From positions 1 through 64,000 of the forward strand of contig DWYI01000081.1 in assembly GCA_019118765.1 (NCBI GenBank): 64,000 nt of DNA. Reading direction: 5' to 3'. Below, in pieces: positions 17,016 to 27,700 of this stretch. Position numbers and translations under genes: made by a program. The stretch comes from Candidatus Allofournierella merdavium (GTDB taxonomy: Bacteria > Bacillota > Clostridia > Oscillospirales > Ruminococcaceae). Within the stretch, counting starts at the first letter, position 1. Each line of letters opens with the position of its first letter. Under the pieces are notes generated by a model. The model was given only the letters and a program-made list of their open reading frames with translations, had not been told where the DNA came from and did not search any database.

Positions 17016-17219
17016 ATGCCTAAAATCAAAACCCATTCCGGTGCGAAAAAGCGCTTCAAGCTCACCAAGACCGGCAAAGTGAAACGCGGCCACGCCTACC
17101 GCAGCCATCTGCTCAACGGCCACGGCAAGACCACCAAGATCAAGCGCGGCTACCGCAAGAACGCCTACGCCGACAAGACCAACGCGGCCGCTGTCAAGGC
17201 CATGCTGCCCTACGCCTGA
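17016..17219 (+). CDS. rpmI: 50S ribosomal protein L35
   Basis: A 67-residue basic ribosomal protein of the large subunit. The start [20 protein letters not shown] and the RSHLL...KTTKIKR block are the bL35 signature. Ribosome binding site TAGGAGGAA precedes the ATG. Between infC and rplT, the usual order. Confidence 0.98.
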   Translation: MPKIKTHSGAKKRFKLTKTGKVKRGHAYRSHLLNGHGKTTKIKRGYRKNAYADKTNAAAVKAMLPYA

Positions 17220-17279
17220 GGTCTTTAAAAGGCAAGGACTCTGAAATCCGACAAGTGACTGTGTAAAGGAGATAGAACA

Positions 17280-17633
17280 ATGGCTCGTATCAAAGGCGCG
17301 ATGATGACTCGCAAACGCAGAAAGAAGACCCTCAAGCTGGCCAAGGGTTTTTATGGCAGCAAATCCAAGCATTTCAAGATGGCCAAACAGCAGGTCATGA
17401 AGAGCGGCAACTACGCCTTCGTCGGTCGCAAGCTGAAGAAGCGCCAGTTCCGCAACCTGTGGATCACCCGCATCAACAACGCCGTGCGGCCCCTGGGCAT
17501 GAACTACTCCAGCTTCATGAACGGCCTGAAGAAGGCCGGCGTCGAGCTGAACCGCAAGATGCTCAGCGAGATGGCCATCCACGATCAGGCCGGCTTCGCC
17601 GCCCTGGTGGAGACCGCCAAGAAGGCGCTGTAA
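17280..17633 (+). CDS. rplT: 50S ribosomal protein L20
   Basis: A 117-residue large-subunit protein that binds 23S rRNA early in assembly and, in Firmicutes, represses its own operon through the leader. Signature segments: [15 protein letters not shown] at the start, [13 protein letters not shown], and [15 protein letters not shown]. Full length for the family. AAGGAGAT ribosome binding site. It is followed by two hairpins, the first probably the operon terminator. Confidence 0.98.
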   Translation: MARIKGAMMTRKRRKKTLKLAKGFYGSKSKHFKMAKQQVMKSGNYAFVGRKLKKRQFRNLWITRINNAVRPLGMNYSSFMNGLKKAGVELNRKMLSEMAIHDQAGFAALVETAKKAL

Positions 17634-17643
17634 ATAAAAAACG

Positions 17644-17679
17644 AGCAACGCCCGCGCGCACGCACGGGCGTCGCTTTGT
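17644..17679 (+). terminator. Probable terminator of infC-rpmI-rplT
   Basis: An 11-bp stem with one mismatch (17644-17654 with 17665-17675) followed by three Ts. A second GC-rich hairpin (17691-17704 with 17716-17731) follows, directly before the methyltransferase start; it may reinforce termination. Confidence 0.65.
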
Positions 17680-17748
17680 ATTGACAGCAAAAGGCCCCGC
17701 GCCGGAAAAAGCCTTCGGCGCGGCGGGCCTTGCTTTGAGAGGTGCGAT

Positions 17749-18531
17749 GTGGCCCAGCGCATTACCAGCCGTGAAAACGACAAAATAAAATATGCCTGCA
17801 AGCTGGCCCGGTCGGCGGCTTTCCGCGGGGGCGAACACGCCTTCTTCGCGGAGGGCTTAAAACTCTGCGCCGATCTGGCCGCCGCCTGCCCCTTAAAGGT
17901 AATATTTTATACCGCGGCGGCCCTGGAAAAGACCCCCGCCCTGGCCCAAATGGGGCAGGAGAGATGCCTGGTGGAGGAGCATGTGGCCGAAAAGCTGGCG
18001 GAGGGCGCCTCCCACCAGGGGGTGTTCGGCGTCTTTGAGCGCCCCGCCGCCCGCTTCGAGGACCTGCCGGTGCCCGGCCGCCTGCTGGCGCTGGAGCGGG
18101 TGCAGGACCCCGGCAACGTGGGGGCGCTGCTGCGCAGCGCCGCCGCCTTCGGCTTCCAGGGGGTGCTGCTCTCGCCCGGCTGCGCCGACCCCTTCGGCCC
18201 CAAGGCCCTGCGTGCCTCCATGGGCGCCGCGGCGCGCCTTTCGGTGGTGGCGGTGCCCCATCTGCCCGACGCGCTGGCCGCGCTGCGGCAACGGGGGGTG
18301 ACGGCGCTGGCCGCCGCCCTCTACAACAGCCGCCCGCTGGACCAGGTGCCCGCCGCATTGCCCGGCGGGGTGTGCCTGGTGATCGGCAGCGAGGGCCAGG
18401 GCCTGAGCGAGGCGGCGGTGGCCGCCTGCGACGCGGCGGTGCGCATCCCCATCAGCGACAAGGTGGAGAGCCTCAACGCCGGCGTGGCGGGCAGCGTGCT
18501 GCTGTGGCACTTCCGGGGGGCGGGCCGATGA
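17749..18531 (+). CDS. TrmH family RNA 2'-O-methyltransferase
   Basis: A 260-residue SPOUT-class methyltransferase that adds a ribose 2'-O-methyl group to rRNA or tRNA using S-adenosylmethionine. An N-terminal substrate-binding domain (residues 1-95) precedes the SPOUT domain with the three family motifs: LERVQDPGNVGALLRSAAAFG, VIGSEGQGLS and VRIPISDKVESLNAGVAGSVLLW, which form the trefoil-knot cofactor site. The substrate is not decided by sequence; the adjacency to L20 is common. GTG start after GAGAGGT. It overlaps dprA by 4 bases (ATGA). Confidence 0.9.
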   Translation: MAQRITSRENDKIKYACKLARSAAFRGGEHAFFAEGLKLCADLAAACPLKVIFYTAAALEKTPALAQMGQERCLVEEHVAEKLAEGASHQGVFGVFERPAARFEDLPVPGRLLALERVQDPGNVGALLRSAAAFGFQGVLLSPGCADPFGPKALRASMGAAARLSVVAVPHLPDALAALRQRGVTALAAALYNSRPLDQVPAALPGGVCLVIGSEGQGLSEAAVAACDAAVRIPISDKVESLNAGVAGSVLLWHFRGAGR

Positions 18532-19613
18532 CCGACACCTGTTACTGGCTGTGGCTTTCCTATGTGCTGGGGCCCGGCGCGCCCCACTGCCGCCGCCTGC
18601 TGGATATCTACGGCGACGCCCGCCAGGTGTTCGACGCGGTGGGCAGAGAGGACCTCTCCGGTCTGCTCACCCCGGCCCAGCGGGGCCGCCTTTCCACCGA
18701 CCCCGCCGTCTTCGCGCCCATGGAAGCCCGCTGCGTGCGGATGGGCGCCCAGGTGCTCACCCTGGCCGACGCCGATTACCCCGGGCGCCTTAAGGACATC
18801 GAAGACGCGCCCCCGGCGCTCTTCGTCACCGGCGAGGTTTCGGCGCTGAATGCCGAACACACCGTGGGCATGATCGGTTCCCGCCGGCCCAGCGCCTACG
18901 GGATGGAGGCCGCCGCCGGCATCGGCAGCGAGCTGGCCGGGGCGGGGGTGTGCCTTGTGAGCGGCCTGGCCGACGGGCTGGACAGCGAGGCCCACAAGGC
19001 CGCCGTGGCCGCCGGCGCGCCCACCATCGGGGTGCTGGGCACCCCCATCGACCAGACCTACCCCGCCGCCAACCGCCGCCTGCGGGCCCGAATGGAGGAG
19101 GTGGGCGCGGTCATCAGCGAGTTCTTCCCGGGCGAGGTGGCCCAGCGCAGCAACTTTTTGCTGCGCAACCGCCTCATCGCGGCCCTCAGCGACGCCCTCT
19201 GCGTGGTGGAGGCCCGGGAAAAGAGCGGCACCATGAACACCGTGGGCCATGCCCGGCGCTACGGCCGGCCGGTGTACGCGGTGCCGGGGGGCATCTTCAG
19301 CCAGGTGTGCGCCGGCACCAACCGCCTGCTGGCGGAGGGCCAGGCCCGCATGGTCACCGGCGGCGGCACGCTGCTGGCGGCCCTGGGCCTGGCGGCAGGC
19401 GGCGCAAAGCCCGCCGCCCCCGAAACAAAGGCCGCGCCCCTCTCGGCGGCGGCGCGGGCCATGCTGCCCCACCTCACCCAGACGCCCCGCCCGCTGGAGG
19501 CGCTGTCCGCCGAGGCGAAGCTGGACGCAGGCAGCGCCCTGGCCGCCCTGATGGAGCTGGAAGTGGCGGGCGAGGCCGTGAGCAGCGCCGGCGGGCAGTT
19601 CCGCCGCAAATGA
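18528..19613 (+). CDS. dprA: DNA-processing protein DprA
   Basis: Loads RecA onto incoming single-stranded DNA during transformation. 361 residues. A helix-hairpin-helix-like N-terminus is followed by the Rossmann-like DprA domain with GSRRPSAYG (about residue 112) and SGLADGLDSEAHKAA (about 145), and a C-terminal winged-helix segment (about 300-360). The ATG overlaps the methyltransferase stop; the open reading frame continues upstream but lies inside that gene. dprA-topA-trmFO is a common Firmicutes order. Other competence genes are not in the window. Confidence 0.95.
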   Translation: MTDTCYWLWLSYVLGPGAPHCRRLLDIYGDARQVFDAVGREDLSGLLTPAQRGRLSTDPAVFAPMEARCVRMGAQVLTLADADYPGRLKDIEDAPPALFVTGEVSALNAEHTVGMIGSRRPSAYGMEAAAGIGSELAGAGVCLVSGLADGLDSEAHKAAVAAGAPTIGVLGTPIDQTYPAANRRLRARMEEVGAVISEFFPGEVAQRSNFLLRNRLIAALSDALCVVEAREKSGTMNTVGHARRYGRPVYAVPGGIFSQVCAGTNRLLAEGQARMVTGGGTLLAALGLAAGGAKPAAPETKAAPLSAAARAMLPHLTQTPRPLEALSAEAKLDAGSALAALMELEVAGEAVSSAGGQFRRK

Positions 19614-19632
19614 AACCGTTAAGGAGTATTCT

Positions 19633-21708
19633 ATGTCGAAACTGGTCATTGTGGAGTCGCCCGCAAAGGCGAAAACCATTGGAAAATATCTGGGCGACGG
19701 CTACGAAGTCACCGCCAGCATGGGCCACATCCGCGATCTGCCCGCCAGCCAGCTGGGCATCGACGTGGAGCACGGCTATGCGCCCCAGTACATCAACATC
19801 AAGGGCAAGGAAAAGCTCATCAAGGAACTGAAGGCCGAGGCCAAGAAGGCCGACCAGGTCTATCTCGCCACCGACCCGGACCGGGAGGGCGAGGCGATCA
19901 GCTGGCATCTGGCCTATCTGTTGGGCCTGCCGGTGGACGCGCCCAACCGGGTCACCTTCGGGGAGATCACCAGGAAGGGCGTGTCCGAGGGCATGGCCCA
20001 TCCCCGGGCCATCGACATGGACCTGTTCAACGCCCAGCAGGCCCGCCGTGTGCTGGACCGGCTGGTGGGCTACAAACTCAGCCCTTTTCTGTGGCGCAAG
20101 GTGCGCCGGGGCCTGTCCGCCGGGCGGGTGCAGAGCGTGGCCGTGCGGCTGATCGTGGACCGGGAGAAGGAGATCGAGGCTTTCCAGCCCCAGGAGTACT
20201 GGAACATCGACGCCACCCTCTCTGCCGGGCACAAGAAGTTCACCGCCCGGCTGTACGGCAGCGCTGCCGGCAAAAAGCTGGAGATCCCCACCGGGGAAAA
20301 GGCCGACGCGGTGGTGAAGGCGCTGGAGGGCAAGGACTACACGGTGACCAAACTCACCCGTGGCAGCCGCAAAAAGACCCCCGCGCCCCCTTTCATCACC
20401 TCCACGCTGCAGCAGGAGGCCAGCCGCCGGCTGGGCTTCACCGCCACCCGCACCATGCGGGCGGCCCAGACGCTGTACGAAGGCGTGGACATCGCCGGCC
20501 GGGGCACCCTGGGCCTCATCACCTACATGCGTACCGACAGCCTGCGGGTGTCGGACGAGGCGGTGGCCGGCGCGCGGGAGTACATCGGCGGGCAGTACGG
20601 CGAAAAGTACGTCTACACCGGCAAGCGCACCTACAAGAGCCGCAGCGCCACCGCCGCCCAGGACGCCCACGAGGCCATCCGGCCCAGCGTGCCCTCTCTC
20701 ACCCCCGACGAGGCGGAGAAGAGCATCTCCGGCGACATCGCCAAGCTCTATCGCCTGATCTGGAGCCGGTTCATCGCCAGCCAGATGAGCGACTGCGAGC
20801 AGGACACCGTCTCCGCCCAGATCACCGCCGGCGACTACCAGTTCCGGGCGTCGGGCTTTGTGGTCACCTTCGACGGCTTCACCGCCCTCTACGAGGAGGC
20901 CACCGACGAGAAGGAGAAGAAGGAGACCGCCCTGCCCCCCCTGGAGGAGGGCCAGACCCTGAAACTCTGCGAGCTGAAGCCCGAGCAGAAGTTCACCCAG
21001 CCCCCCGCCCGCTACACCGAGGCGACGCTGATCCGGGCGCTGGAGGAGAACGGCATCGGCCGCCCCTCCACCTACGCGCCCATCATCACCACCATCGTGG
21101 ACCGGGGCTATGTGGAGCGGGAGCAGAAAAAGCTCAAGCCCACCGTGCTGGGCCGCACCATCAACGAGCTGATGATGACCGAGTTCGCCCCCATCGTGGA
21201 CGTGGCCTTCTCCGCCGACATGGAGAAAAAGCTGGACCAGGTGGAGAGCGGCAAGGCCGACTGGCACGACATCATCGACGACTTCTACAAGCCCTTCGCG
21301 GCGTCCTTGGAAAAGGCCGAGAAGGACATGGAGGGCAAAAAGATCAAGGTGCCCGACGAGGAGACCGACGAGATCTGCGAAAAGTGCGGCCGCAAAATGG
21401 TCATCAAGACCGGCCGCTACGGCAAGTTCCTGGCCTGCCCGGGCTTCCCCGAGTGCACCAACACCCGGCGGCTGGTAAAGGATACCGGCGGCCGCTGCCC
21501 CAAGTGCGGCGGGCGGATGCTGCTGCGCCGCAGCGCCAAGGGCCGGGTGTACTACGGGTGTGAGAACTACCCCAAGTGCGAGTTCATGACCTGGGATGAG
21601 CCGGTGCCCCAGACCTGCGAAAAGTGCGGCGCCACCCTGTTCAAAAAGGGCAGCCGCCTCTACTGCGCGAAAGAGGGCTGCGGGTTCGAGACCCAGGTGA
21701 CCAAATGA
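19633..21708 (+). CDS. topA: DNA topoisomerase I
   Basis: Type IA topoisomerase that relaxes negative supercoils through a covalent 5'-phosphotyrosine. 691 residues. Seen: N-terminal TOPRIM domain (VIVESPAKAKTIGKYLGDGY, and the acidic triad region ATDPDREGEAISWHL near 83), catalytic Tyr298 in LITYMRTDS, and three C-terminal zinc fingers (CEKCGRK...CPGFPEC, CPKCGGR...CENYPKC, CEKCGAT...CAKEGC). Ribosome binding site AAGGAG. The stop overlaps trmFO by 4 bases. Confidence 0.98.
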   Translation: MSKLVIVESPAKAKTIGKYLGDGYEVTASMGHIRDLPASQLGIDVEHGYAPQYINIKGKEKLIKELKAEAKKADQVYLATDPDREGEAISWHLAYLLGLPVDAPNRVTFGEITRKGVSEGMAHPRAIDMDLFNAQQARRVLDRLVGYKLSPFLWRKVRRGLSAGRVQSVAVRLIVDREKEIEAFQPQEYWNIDATLSAGHKKFTARLYGSAAGKKLEIPTGEKADAVVKALEGKDYTVTKLTRGSRKKTPAPPFITSTLQQEASRRLGFTATRTMRAAQTLYEGVDIAGRGTLGLITYMRTDSLRVSDEAVAGAREYIGGQYGEKYVYTGKRTYKSRSATAAQDAHEAIRPSVPSLTPDEAEKSISGDIAKLYRLIWSRFIASQMSDCEQDTVSAQITAGDYQFRASGFVVTFDGFTALYEEATDEKEKKETALPPLEEGQTLKLCELKPEQKFTQPPARYTEATLIRALEENGIGRPSTYAPIITTIVDRGYVEREQKKLKPTVLGRTINELMMTEFAPIVDVAFSADMEKKLDQVESGKADWHDIIDDFYKPFAASLEKAEKDMEGKKIKVPDEETDEICEKCGRKMVIKTGRYGKFLACPGFPECTNTRRLVKDTGGRCPKCGGRMLLRRSAKGRVYYGCENYPKCEFMTWDEPVPQTCEKCGATLFKKGSRLYCAKEGCGFETQVTK

Positions 21709-23012
21709 GCGGGGTGCGCGTGCTGGGCGCGGGCCTGGCCGGCTGCGAGGCCGCCCTGTGGCTGGCGGACAAGGGCGTTCCGGTGGAGCTGGTGGAGCAA
21801 AAGCCCGCCCGCAAAAGCCCCGCCCACAAAAGCGAAAACTTCGCGGAACTGGTCTGTTCCAACAGTTTGAAGGCCGACCGGCCGGACTCCGCCTCCGGCC
21901 TGCTCAAGGCCGAGATGGACCTCTTGGGCAGCCACCTGCTGCCGGTGGCCCGCAGGGTGCGGGTGGCGGCGGGCGGCGCCCTGGCCGTGGACCGGGACGC
22001 CTTCAGCGCCGGGGTCACCGCCCTGGTGGAGAGCCAGCCGAACATCACGGTGGTGCGCAAGGAGGCCGTCTGCCTGGACGAGAGCCTGCCCACCCTGGTA
22101 GCCACCGGCCCCCTCACCGACGGGCCGCTGGCCGATGCCATCGCCGAAGTCACCGGGGGCGACGAGCTTTCCTTCTACGACGCGGCGGCCCCCATCGTCA
22201 CCGCCGAGAGCCTTGATATGAGCCGCATCTTCGCCGCCAGCCGCTACGGCCGGGGGGACGCGGACTACCTCAACTGCCCCTTTAATAAAGAGGAGTACGA
22301 GGCCTTCCACGCCGCGCTGGTGAGCGCCCAGCGGGCCGAGCTCCACGCGTTCGACGGCGATCTCACCGTCTACGAGGGATGCATGCCCATCGAGGTGATG
22401 GCGTCCCGCGGGGCGGACACCATGCGCTTCGGGCCGCTGCGCCCGGTGGGCCTGGTGGACCCCGCCACCGGCCACCGCCCCTGGGCCAACGTCCAGCTGC
22501 GGCGGGAGAACGAGGCGGGCACCCTCTACAACATCGTGGGCTTTCAGACCAACCTCAAGTTCGGCGAGCAAAGAAGGGTGTTCTCCATGATCCCCGGCCT
22601 CGCCAATGCGGAGTTTGCCCGCTACGGGGTGATGCACCGCAACACCTTTTTGAACAGCCCCCGGCTGCTCACCGCGGCCCTGCGCCTCAAAGGCCACGAG
22701 AACCTGTGGTTCGCCGGCCAGATCACCGGCTTCGAGGGCTACATGGAGTCCGCCGCCTGCGGCCTGCTGGCCGCCCGCAGCCTCTGGGCCGCTCTGAACG
22801 GGCGGGAGTACGCCATGCCCCCGGCAAACACCATGCTGGGCCAGCTGACCCGCTACATCACCACCGAAAACAAAAACTTTCAGCCCATGGGCGCCAACAT
22901 GGGCCTGCTGCCGCCGCTGGAAGAACACATCCGGGATAAGCGCGCCCGTTACGCCGCCCTCTCGGAGAGGGCGCAGGAGGCCATGGCCCGCTGGGCGAAG
23001 GAGACGGAATAA
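21705..23012 (+). CDS. trmFO: Methylenetetrahydrofolate--tRNA-(uracil54-C5)-methyltransferase
   Basis: Flavoenzyme that makes ribothymidine at position 54 of tRNAs, using methylenetetrahydrofolate as carbon donor and FADH2 as reductant. 435 residues, normal for TrmFO. Seen: N-terminal FAD dinucleotide fold VRVLGAGLAGCEAALWLA, the folate-binding SNSLKADRPDSASGLLK block, and the C-terminal QITGFEGYMESAACGLLAA motif. ATG overlaps the topA stop (ATGA), so it is translationally coupled to topA. Confidence 0.97.
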   Translation: MSGVRVLGAGLAGCEAALWLADKGVPVELVEQKPARKSPAHKSENFAELVCSNSLKADRPDSASGLLKAEMDLLGSHLLPVARRVRVAAGGALAVDRDAFSAGVTALVESQPNITVVRKEAVCLDESLPTLVATGPLTDGPLADAIAEVTGGDELSFYDAAAPIVTAESLDMSRIFAASRYGRGDADYLNCPFNKEEYEAFHAALVSAQRAELHAFDGDLTVYEGCMPIEVMASRGADTMRFGPLRPVGLVDPATGHRPWANVQLRRENEAGTLYNIVGFQTNLKFGEQRRVFSMIPGLANAEFARYGVMHRNTFLNSPRLLTAALRLKGHENLWFAGQITGFEGYMESAACGLLAARSLWAALNGREYAMPPANTMLGQLTRYITTENKNFQPMGANMGLLPPLEEHIRDKRARYAALSERAQEAMARWAKETE

Positions 23013-23045
23013 CGTACCATTGAACAAAGAAAGGGTGCAACTGCC

Positions 23046-24059
23046 ATGAAGATCATTCTGGACGCCATGGGCGGCGACAACGCCCCCGCCGCGATCTTAA
23101 AGGGCGCCGCCGCGGCCACCGCCGACTGGCCCGACGTGGAGATCCTGGCCGTGGGCGACGCGGAGAAGATCGCCGCCTGCGTGAAGGAAAACGGCATCGA
23201 GATGAAGAACATCGAGATCGTGAACGCCACCGAGACCATCGAGATGTGCGACGAGCCGGCCAAGGCCGTGCGCGCGAAGAAGGATTCCAGCATGGTGGTG
23301 GGCCTGCGGATGCTGGCGGAGGGAAAGGGCGACGCCTTTGTGTCCGCCGGTTCCACCGGCGCGCTGCATGTGGGCGCCAGCCTCATCGTGCGCACGGTGA
23401 AGGGGGTCAAGCGCCCGGCGCTGGCCACCGTCATCCCCGGCAAAACGCCCTTTCTGCTGTTGGACTGCGGCGCGAATGTGGAATGCCGCGCCGCCATGCT
23501 GGAGGCCTTCGGCGTGATGGGCAGCGTCTACATGCAAAAGGTCATGGGACTGGAAAAGCCCCGGGTGGCGCTGGTGAACAACGGCGCCGAGGAATCCAAG
23601 GGCACCCCCACCTATGTGGAGGCCCACCAGCTGCTGAAGAACAACAAGGCCATTCATTTTGTAGGCAACATCGAGCCCCGGGACATCCCCGCCGGCAACG
23701 CGGACGTGGTGGTGGCCGACGGCTTCACCGGCAACGTGGTCTTAAAACTCACCGAGGGCCTGGCCAAATTCTTCAGCGCGAAGCTGAAGGCCATGTTCAA
23801 GAAAAACGCGGGCACCATGCTGGGCTACCTGCTGCTCAAGGGCGGCGTGGCCGAGTTCAAAAAGAGCATGGACGCCGACGAATACGGCGGCGCGCCCCTC
23901 TTGGGCACCCGCCGCCCGGTCATCAAGGCCCACGGCTCCTCCAATGCCCGGGCCATCCGCAACGCCATCCGCCAGGCAAAACTCTGCGTGGAGAGCGACC
24001 TGTGCGGCGTGATGGCCGAAAGCCTTGCTGCCGTGGCCGAACAGGAAACCGCCCACTGA
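23046..24059 (+). CDS. plsX: Phosphate acyltransferase PlsX
   Basis: Converts acyl-ACP to acyl-phosphate, the first step of the PlsX/PlsY phospholipid pathway, at the membrane surface. 337 residues. Begins KIILDAMGGDNAP, with SAGSTGAL near 100 and the LDCGANVECR and VADGFTGNVVLK motifs of the family. Strong AGAAAGGGTGC ribosome binding site. Often followed by acpP before rnc; here rnc follows directly, so the acyl carrier protein gene is elsewhere. Confidence 0.97.
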   Translation: MKIILDAMGGDNAPAAILKGAAAATADWPDVEILAVGDAEKIAACVKENGIEMKNIEIVNATETIEMCDEPAKAVRAKKDSSMVVGLRMLAEGKGDAFVSAGSTGALHVGASLIVRTVKGVKRPALATVIPGKTPFLLLDCGANVECRAAMLEAFGVMGSVYMQKVMGLEKPRVALVNNGAEESKGTPTYVEAHQLLKNNKAIHFVGNIEPRDIPAGNADVVVADGFTGNVVLKLTEGLAKFFSAKLKAMFKKNAGTMLGYLLLKGGVAEFKKSMDADEYGGAPLLGTRRPVIKAHGSSNARAIRNAIRQAKLCVESDLCGVMAESLAAVAEQETAH

Positions 24060-24081
24060 CCTTTTACGGGAGGCATTGCAG

Positions 24082-24747
24082 ATGCATCAACTGGAGACCG
24101 TCATCGGTCACACCTTCAAGGACCCGTCCCTCTTGGAGACCGCCCTCACCCACACCAGCTACGCCAACGAGGCCAAGGGCCATGTGAAGCACAACGAGCG
24201 GCTGGAATTCTTGGGCGACAGCGTGCTCTCCATCGTGGTGGCGGACTACCTCTTCCACCACTGGAAAGACCGGCCGGAGGGCGAACTCACCAAAGCCCGG
24301 GCCAGCCTGGTGTGCGAGAGCGCCCTGTTCCAATTCGCCCAGGAGATCGACCTGGGGCGCTATCTGCGCCTGGGCCGGGGCGAGGAGATGGGCGGCGGGC
24401 GCACAAGGCCCAGCGTGGTGTCCGACGCCTTCGAGGCCCTCATCGCCGCCTTGTATCTGGACGGCGGCATGGAGACGGCCCGGGCCTTCATCCTGCCCTT
24501 CATCACCGAAGGCAAGACCGCCGAAGCCGACTACAAGACCCAGCTGCAGGAGGTCATCCAGCAGAACCCCGAGGAGCGGCTGCGCTACGAGCTGGAGGGG
24601 GAGAGCGGCCCCGATCACGACAAACACTTCAAAATGGCGGTGTACCTCAATTCCAACCTGATCGGCCAGGGCGAGGGCCACAGCAAAAAGGCTGCCGAAC
24701 AGGCCGCCGCCCGGCAGGCCCTCAAACTGATGGGTCTGGTGAAATAA
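24082..24747 (+). CDS. rnc: Ribonuclease III
   Basis: Double-strand-specific endoribonuclease for rRNA and mRNA processing. 221 residues: an N-terminal endonuclease domain with the signature HNERLEFLGDSVL (about residue 37) and the second acidic site SDAFEALIAALYLDGG (about 115), then a C-terminal double-stranded RNA-binding domain (about 150-218) ending KKAAEQAAARQALKLMG. ATG 24082 chosen because of GGGAGGC upstream; an earlier in-frame start would overlap plsX. Same run as smc and ftsY. Confidence 0.97.
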   Translation: MHQLETVIGHTFKDPSLLETALTHTSYANEAKGHVKHNERLEFLGDSVLSIVVADYLFHHWKDRPEGELTKARASLVCESALFQFAQEIDLGRYLRLGRGEEMGGGRTRPSVVSDAFEALIAALYLDGGMETARAFILPFITEGKTAEADYKTQLQEVIQQNPEERLRYELEGESGPDHDKHFKMAVYLNSNLIGQGEGHSKKAAEQAAARQALKLMGLVK

Positions 24748-24765
24748 CGCTTTGGGAGCAACGCA

Positions 24766-27700
24766 ATGGTACTGAAAGAACTGGAGATACAGGGATTCAA
24801 AAGCTTCCCCGACCGCACCCGCGTCAAATTCGACAAGGGCATCACCGCCGTGGTGGGGCCCAACGGGTCGGGCAAGAGCAACATCTCCGACGCCATCCGC
24901 TGGGTGCTGGGCGAGACCAGTTCCAAGCAGCTGCGGGGCGCGGGCAAGATGGAGGACGTCATCTTCGGCGGCACCCAGCTGCGCAGCGCCATGGGCTACG
25001 CCATGGTCAACCTCACGCTGGACAACGCCGACCGCCGGCTGGAGGTGGACGCCGACGAGGTGGTCATCGGGCGCAAATACTACCGCTCGGGCGAGAGCGA
25101 ATATTCCATCAACGGCCAGAACGTGCGCTTAAAGGACGTGTACGAACTGTTTCTGGACACCGGCCTCGGCCGGGACGGCTACTCCATCATCGGCCAGGGC
25201 CGCATCGCCGAGATCGTGGGCGCCAAGAGCGCCGAGCGCCGGGAGATCTTTGAGGAGGCCAGCGGCATCGCCAAATACCGCTACCGCAAAAACGAGGCCG
25301 AGCGCCGCCTGGCCGGCGCGGAGGACAACCTCACCCGCCTGCGGGACATCCTGGGCGAACTGGAGAGCCGGGTGGGCCCCCTGGAACGGGAGAGCAAAAA
25401 GGCTGTCCAGTTTTTAGAGCTGAGCGAAAAGCGCAAGGAGCTGGAGGTCACCCTCTGGGTGGACGGGGTGCGCCGCGCCAAGGACACGGTGCGCGCCCAG
25501 CAGCGCCAGTACGAGACCGCCCAGGCGGACTACGACTCCCTCACCGCCGAGATCGAGGCCATCGACGCCGAGACCGAGCAGCTGCAGGGGGAGATGCAGC
25601 GGCTGATGGTGGAGGTGGAGCGGTGCAACGCCGCCATCCGCTCCATCACCGAGGAGCAGGCGGGCAGCGACAGCCGCCTGGCCGTGCTGCAAAACGACAT
25701 CGACCACAACAACGCCAGCATCGCCTCCTTCCAAGAGGAGATCGAGGCCGCCGGCGCGGGGCGGGAGGGCATCGCCGCCGAGATCACCGCCCACCGGCAG
25801 GCCATGGAAGAACTGGAACGCAGAATGGCCGAACTGGAGGCCGAGGCCGCCCGCCGCGAGGAGCAGCTGCAGGCCATCCAGGCGGAGAACGCCGCCACCG
25901 GCGAGCGCCGGGGCGCGGTGACCGGCCTGCTGGCCCAGCTCACCGCCCGCCAGACCGACGCCAAGGTGCGGGCGGCCGGCGCCGCCAGCAGCGCGGCGGC
26001 CGCCGCCGAACGGCTGGAGGCCATCGCCGCCGAGCGGCAGAAAAACGACGAGGCGCTGCAAAACCTCAAGACCGAGCAGGCGGACACCGCGGCCTACCTG
26101 GCCACGGTGAACGACACCCTGGCCCGGCTGGAAAACGTGCAAAGCGGCCTCAAAATGAAGCTGTCCAGCCGCCAAAAGCAGCTGGACGAGGCGGACGCCG
26201 CCGAACAGCAGATCACCCGCCAGCGGGAGGCCGCGGTGCAGCGGCTGCAGGTGCTGGGGGATCTGGAACGCAGCATGGACGGCTACCAGCAGAGCGTCAA
26301 AACGGTGATGCGCGCGGCGCAAAACCGCCGCCTGCGGGGCATTTTGGGCACGGTGAGCGGCATCCTCACGGTGCAGCACGGCTACGAACTGGCCATCGAA
26401 ACGGCCCTGGGCTACGCGCTGCAGAACATCGTGGTGGACGGGGAAAGCGCCGCCAAGGCCGCCATCGCCTTTTTGCGGGACGAGAAGGCCGGCCGCGCTA
26501 CCTTCCTGCCCCTGGACACCGTCAAGGGCACCCGGCTGGACGCTTCCCGCCTCTCCGGCAGCGCCCGGGTGGCGGCCGACCTGGTGCAGTGCGATCAAAA
26601 ATACGACCAGATCGTAGCCAATCTTTTGGGCCGCATCATCGTGGTGGACGAGATCAACGAGGCCTCCCGGGTGGCCCGCAGCCTGGACTGGCGCAACCGG
26701 GTGGTCACGGTGGACGGCCAGGTCATCAACGCCGGCGGCTCCTTCACCGGCGGTTCCACCAGCCGGTCGGCGGGGCTGTTCAGCCGCCGTCAGGAGATGG
26801 AGGAACTGAAAAAGAAGGTGGCGCAGCTGGAACAAAAGCAGGACGCCGCCGCCGAGGCCACCGACAAGTGGAAGGCGGAGGTGGACGCGCTGAACGCCCA
26901 GCTCACCGCCGCCGCCAGCGAGGGGATCACCGCCGGGGGCGACAAGATCCGCGCCGAGGCCGAAGCCCGCCGCATCGAGGCGGCCCTCAGCCAGACGCAG
27001 GCCGCCGCCGAACTCTCCGCCGCCGAGGCGGACAGCCTCGCCGCCCAGAAGGCGCGGGACGAGGCGGAGGCCCGGGCAGCTGCCGCCGAGCAGGAAAAGC
27101 TGGCCGGCGAGATCGCGGCCCTGGAAAAGGAACTGGCCGAACTGGCGGGCAGCGACGACAGCTTTCTGGCCACCCGGGCCCGCCTGTCGGACGAACTATC
27201 CGCCGTGCGGATGCAGCGGCTGGAGGCCGGCAAGGACAAGGACCTCCACGCCGCCGCCATCGATACCCTCACCAGCCGCTCGGGCGAGAGCGAGGAGCGC
27301 CGCCTGGCCCTGGAGGCCAACATCGCCCGCCTCCAGGCCCTGAACCACGAGAACGCCGAAAAGATGGCCGCGGTGCGCCTGCAAAAGGAGGAGGCCGCCG
27401 GCCGCATCGAGGAGCAGGAGGCGAAGATCGCCGCCGCCAGCGCCCGCCGCATGGAAAAGGAGGGCGAGGCGAACCAAAAGGCACTGAAGGTGCGCGCCAT
27501 CACCGACCAGCGGGAGAAGATGAGTCAGGAGATGGCCCGCCTGGCCGAGCGCAAGGCCGCCGCCGAGGTGGAGTATGACCAGACCATCTCGAAACTCTGG
27601 GAGGAGTACCAGCTCACCCTCACCGACGCCCAGAGCCTGTGCGTGGAGTTCGACAACGCGGCCGACCTGCGCCGCCAGGTGGGCGAGGTGCGGGGCAAAA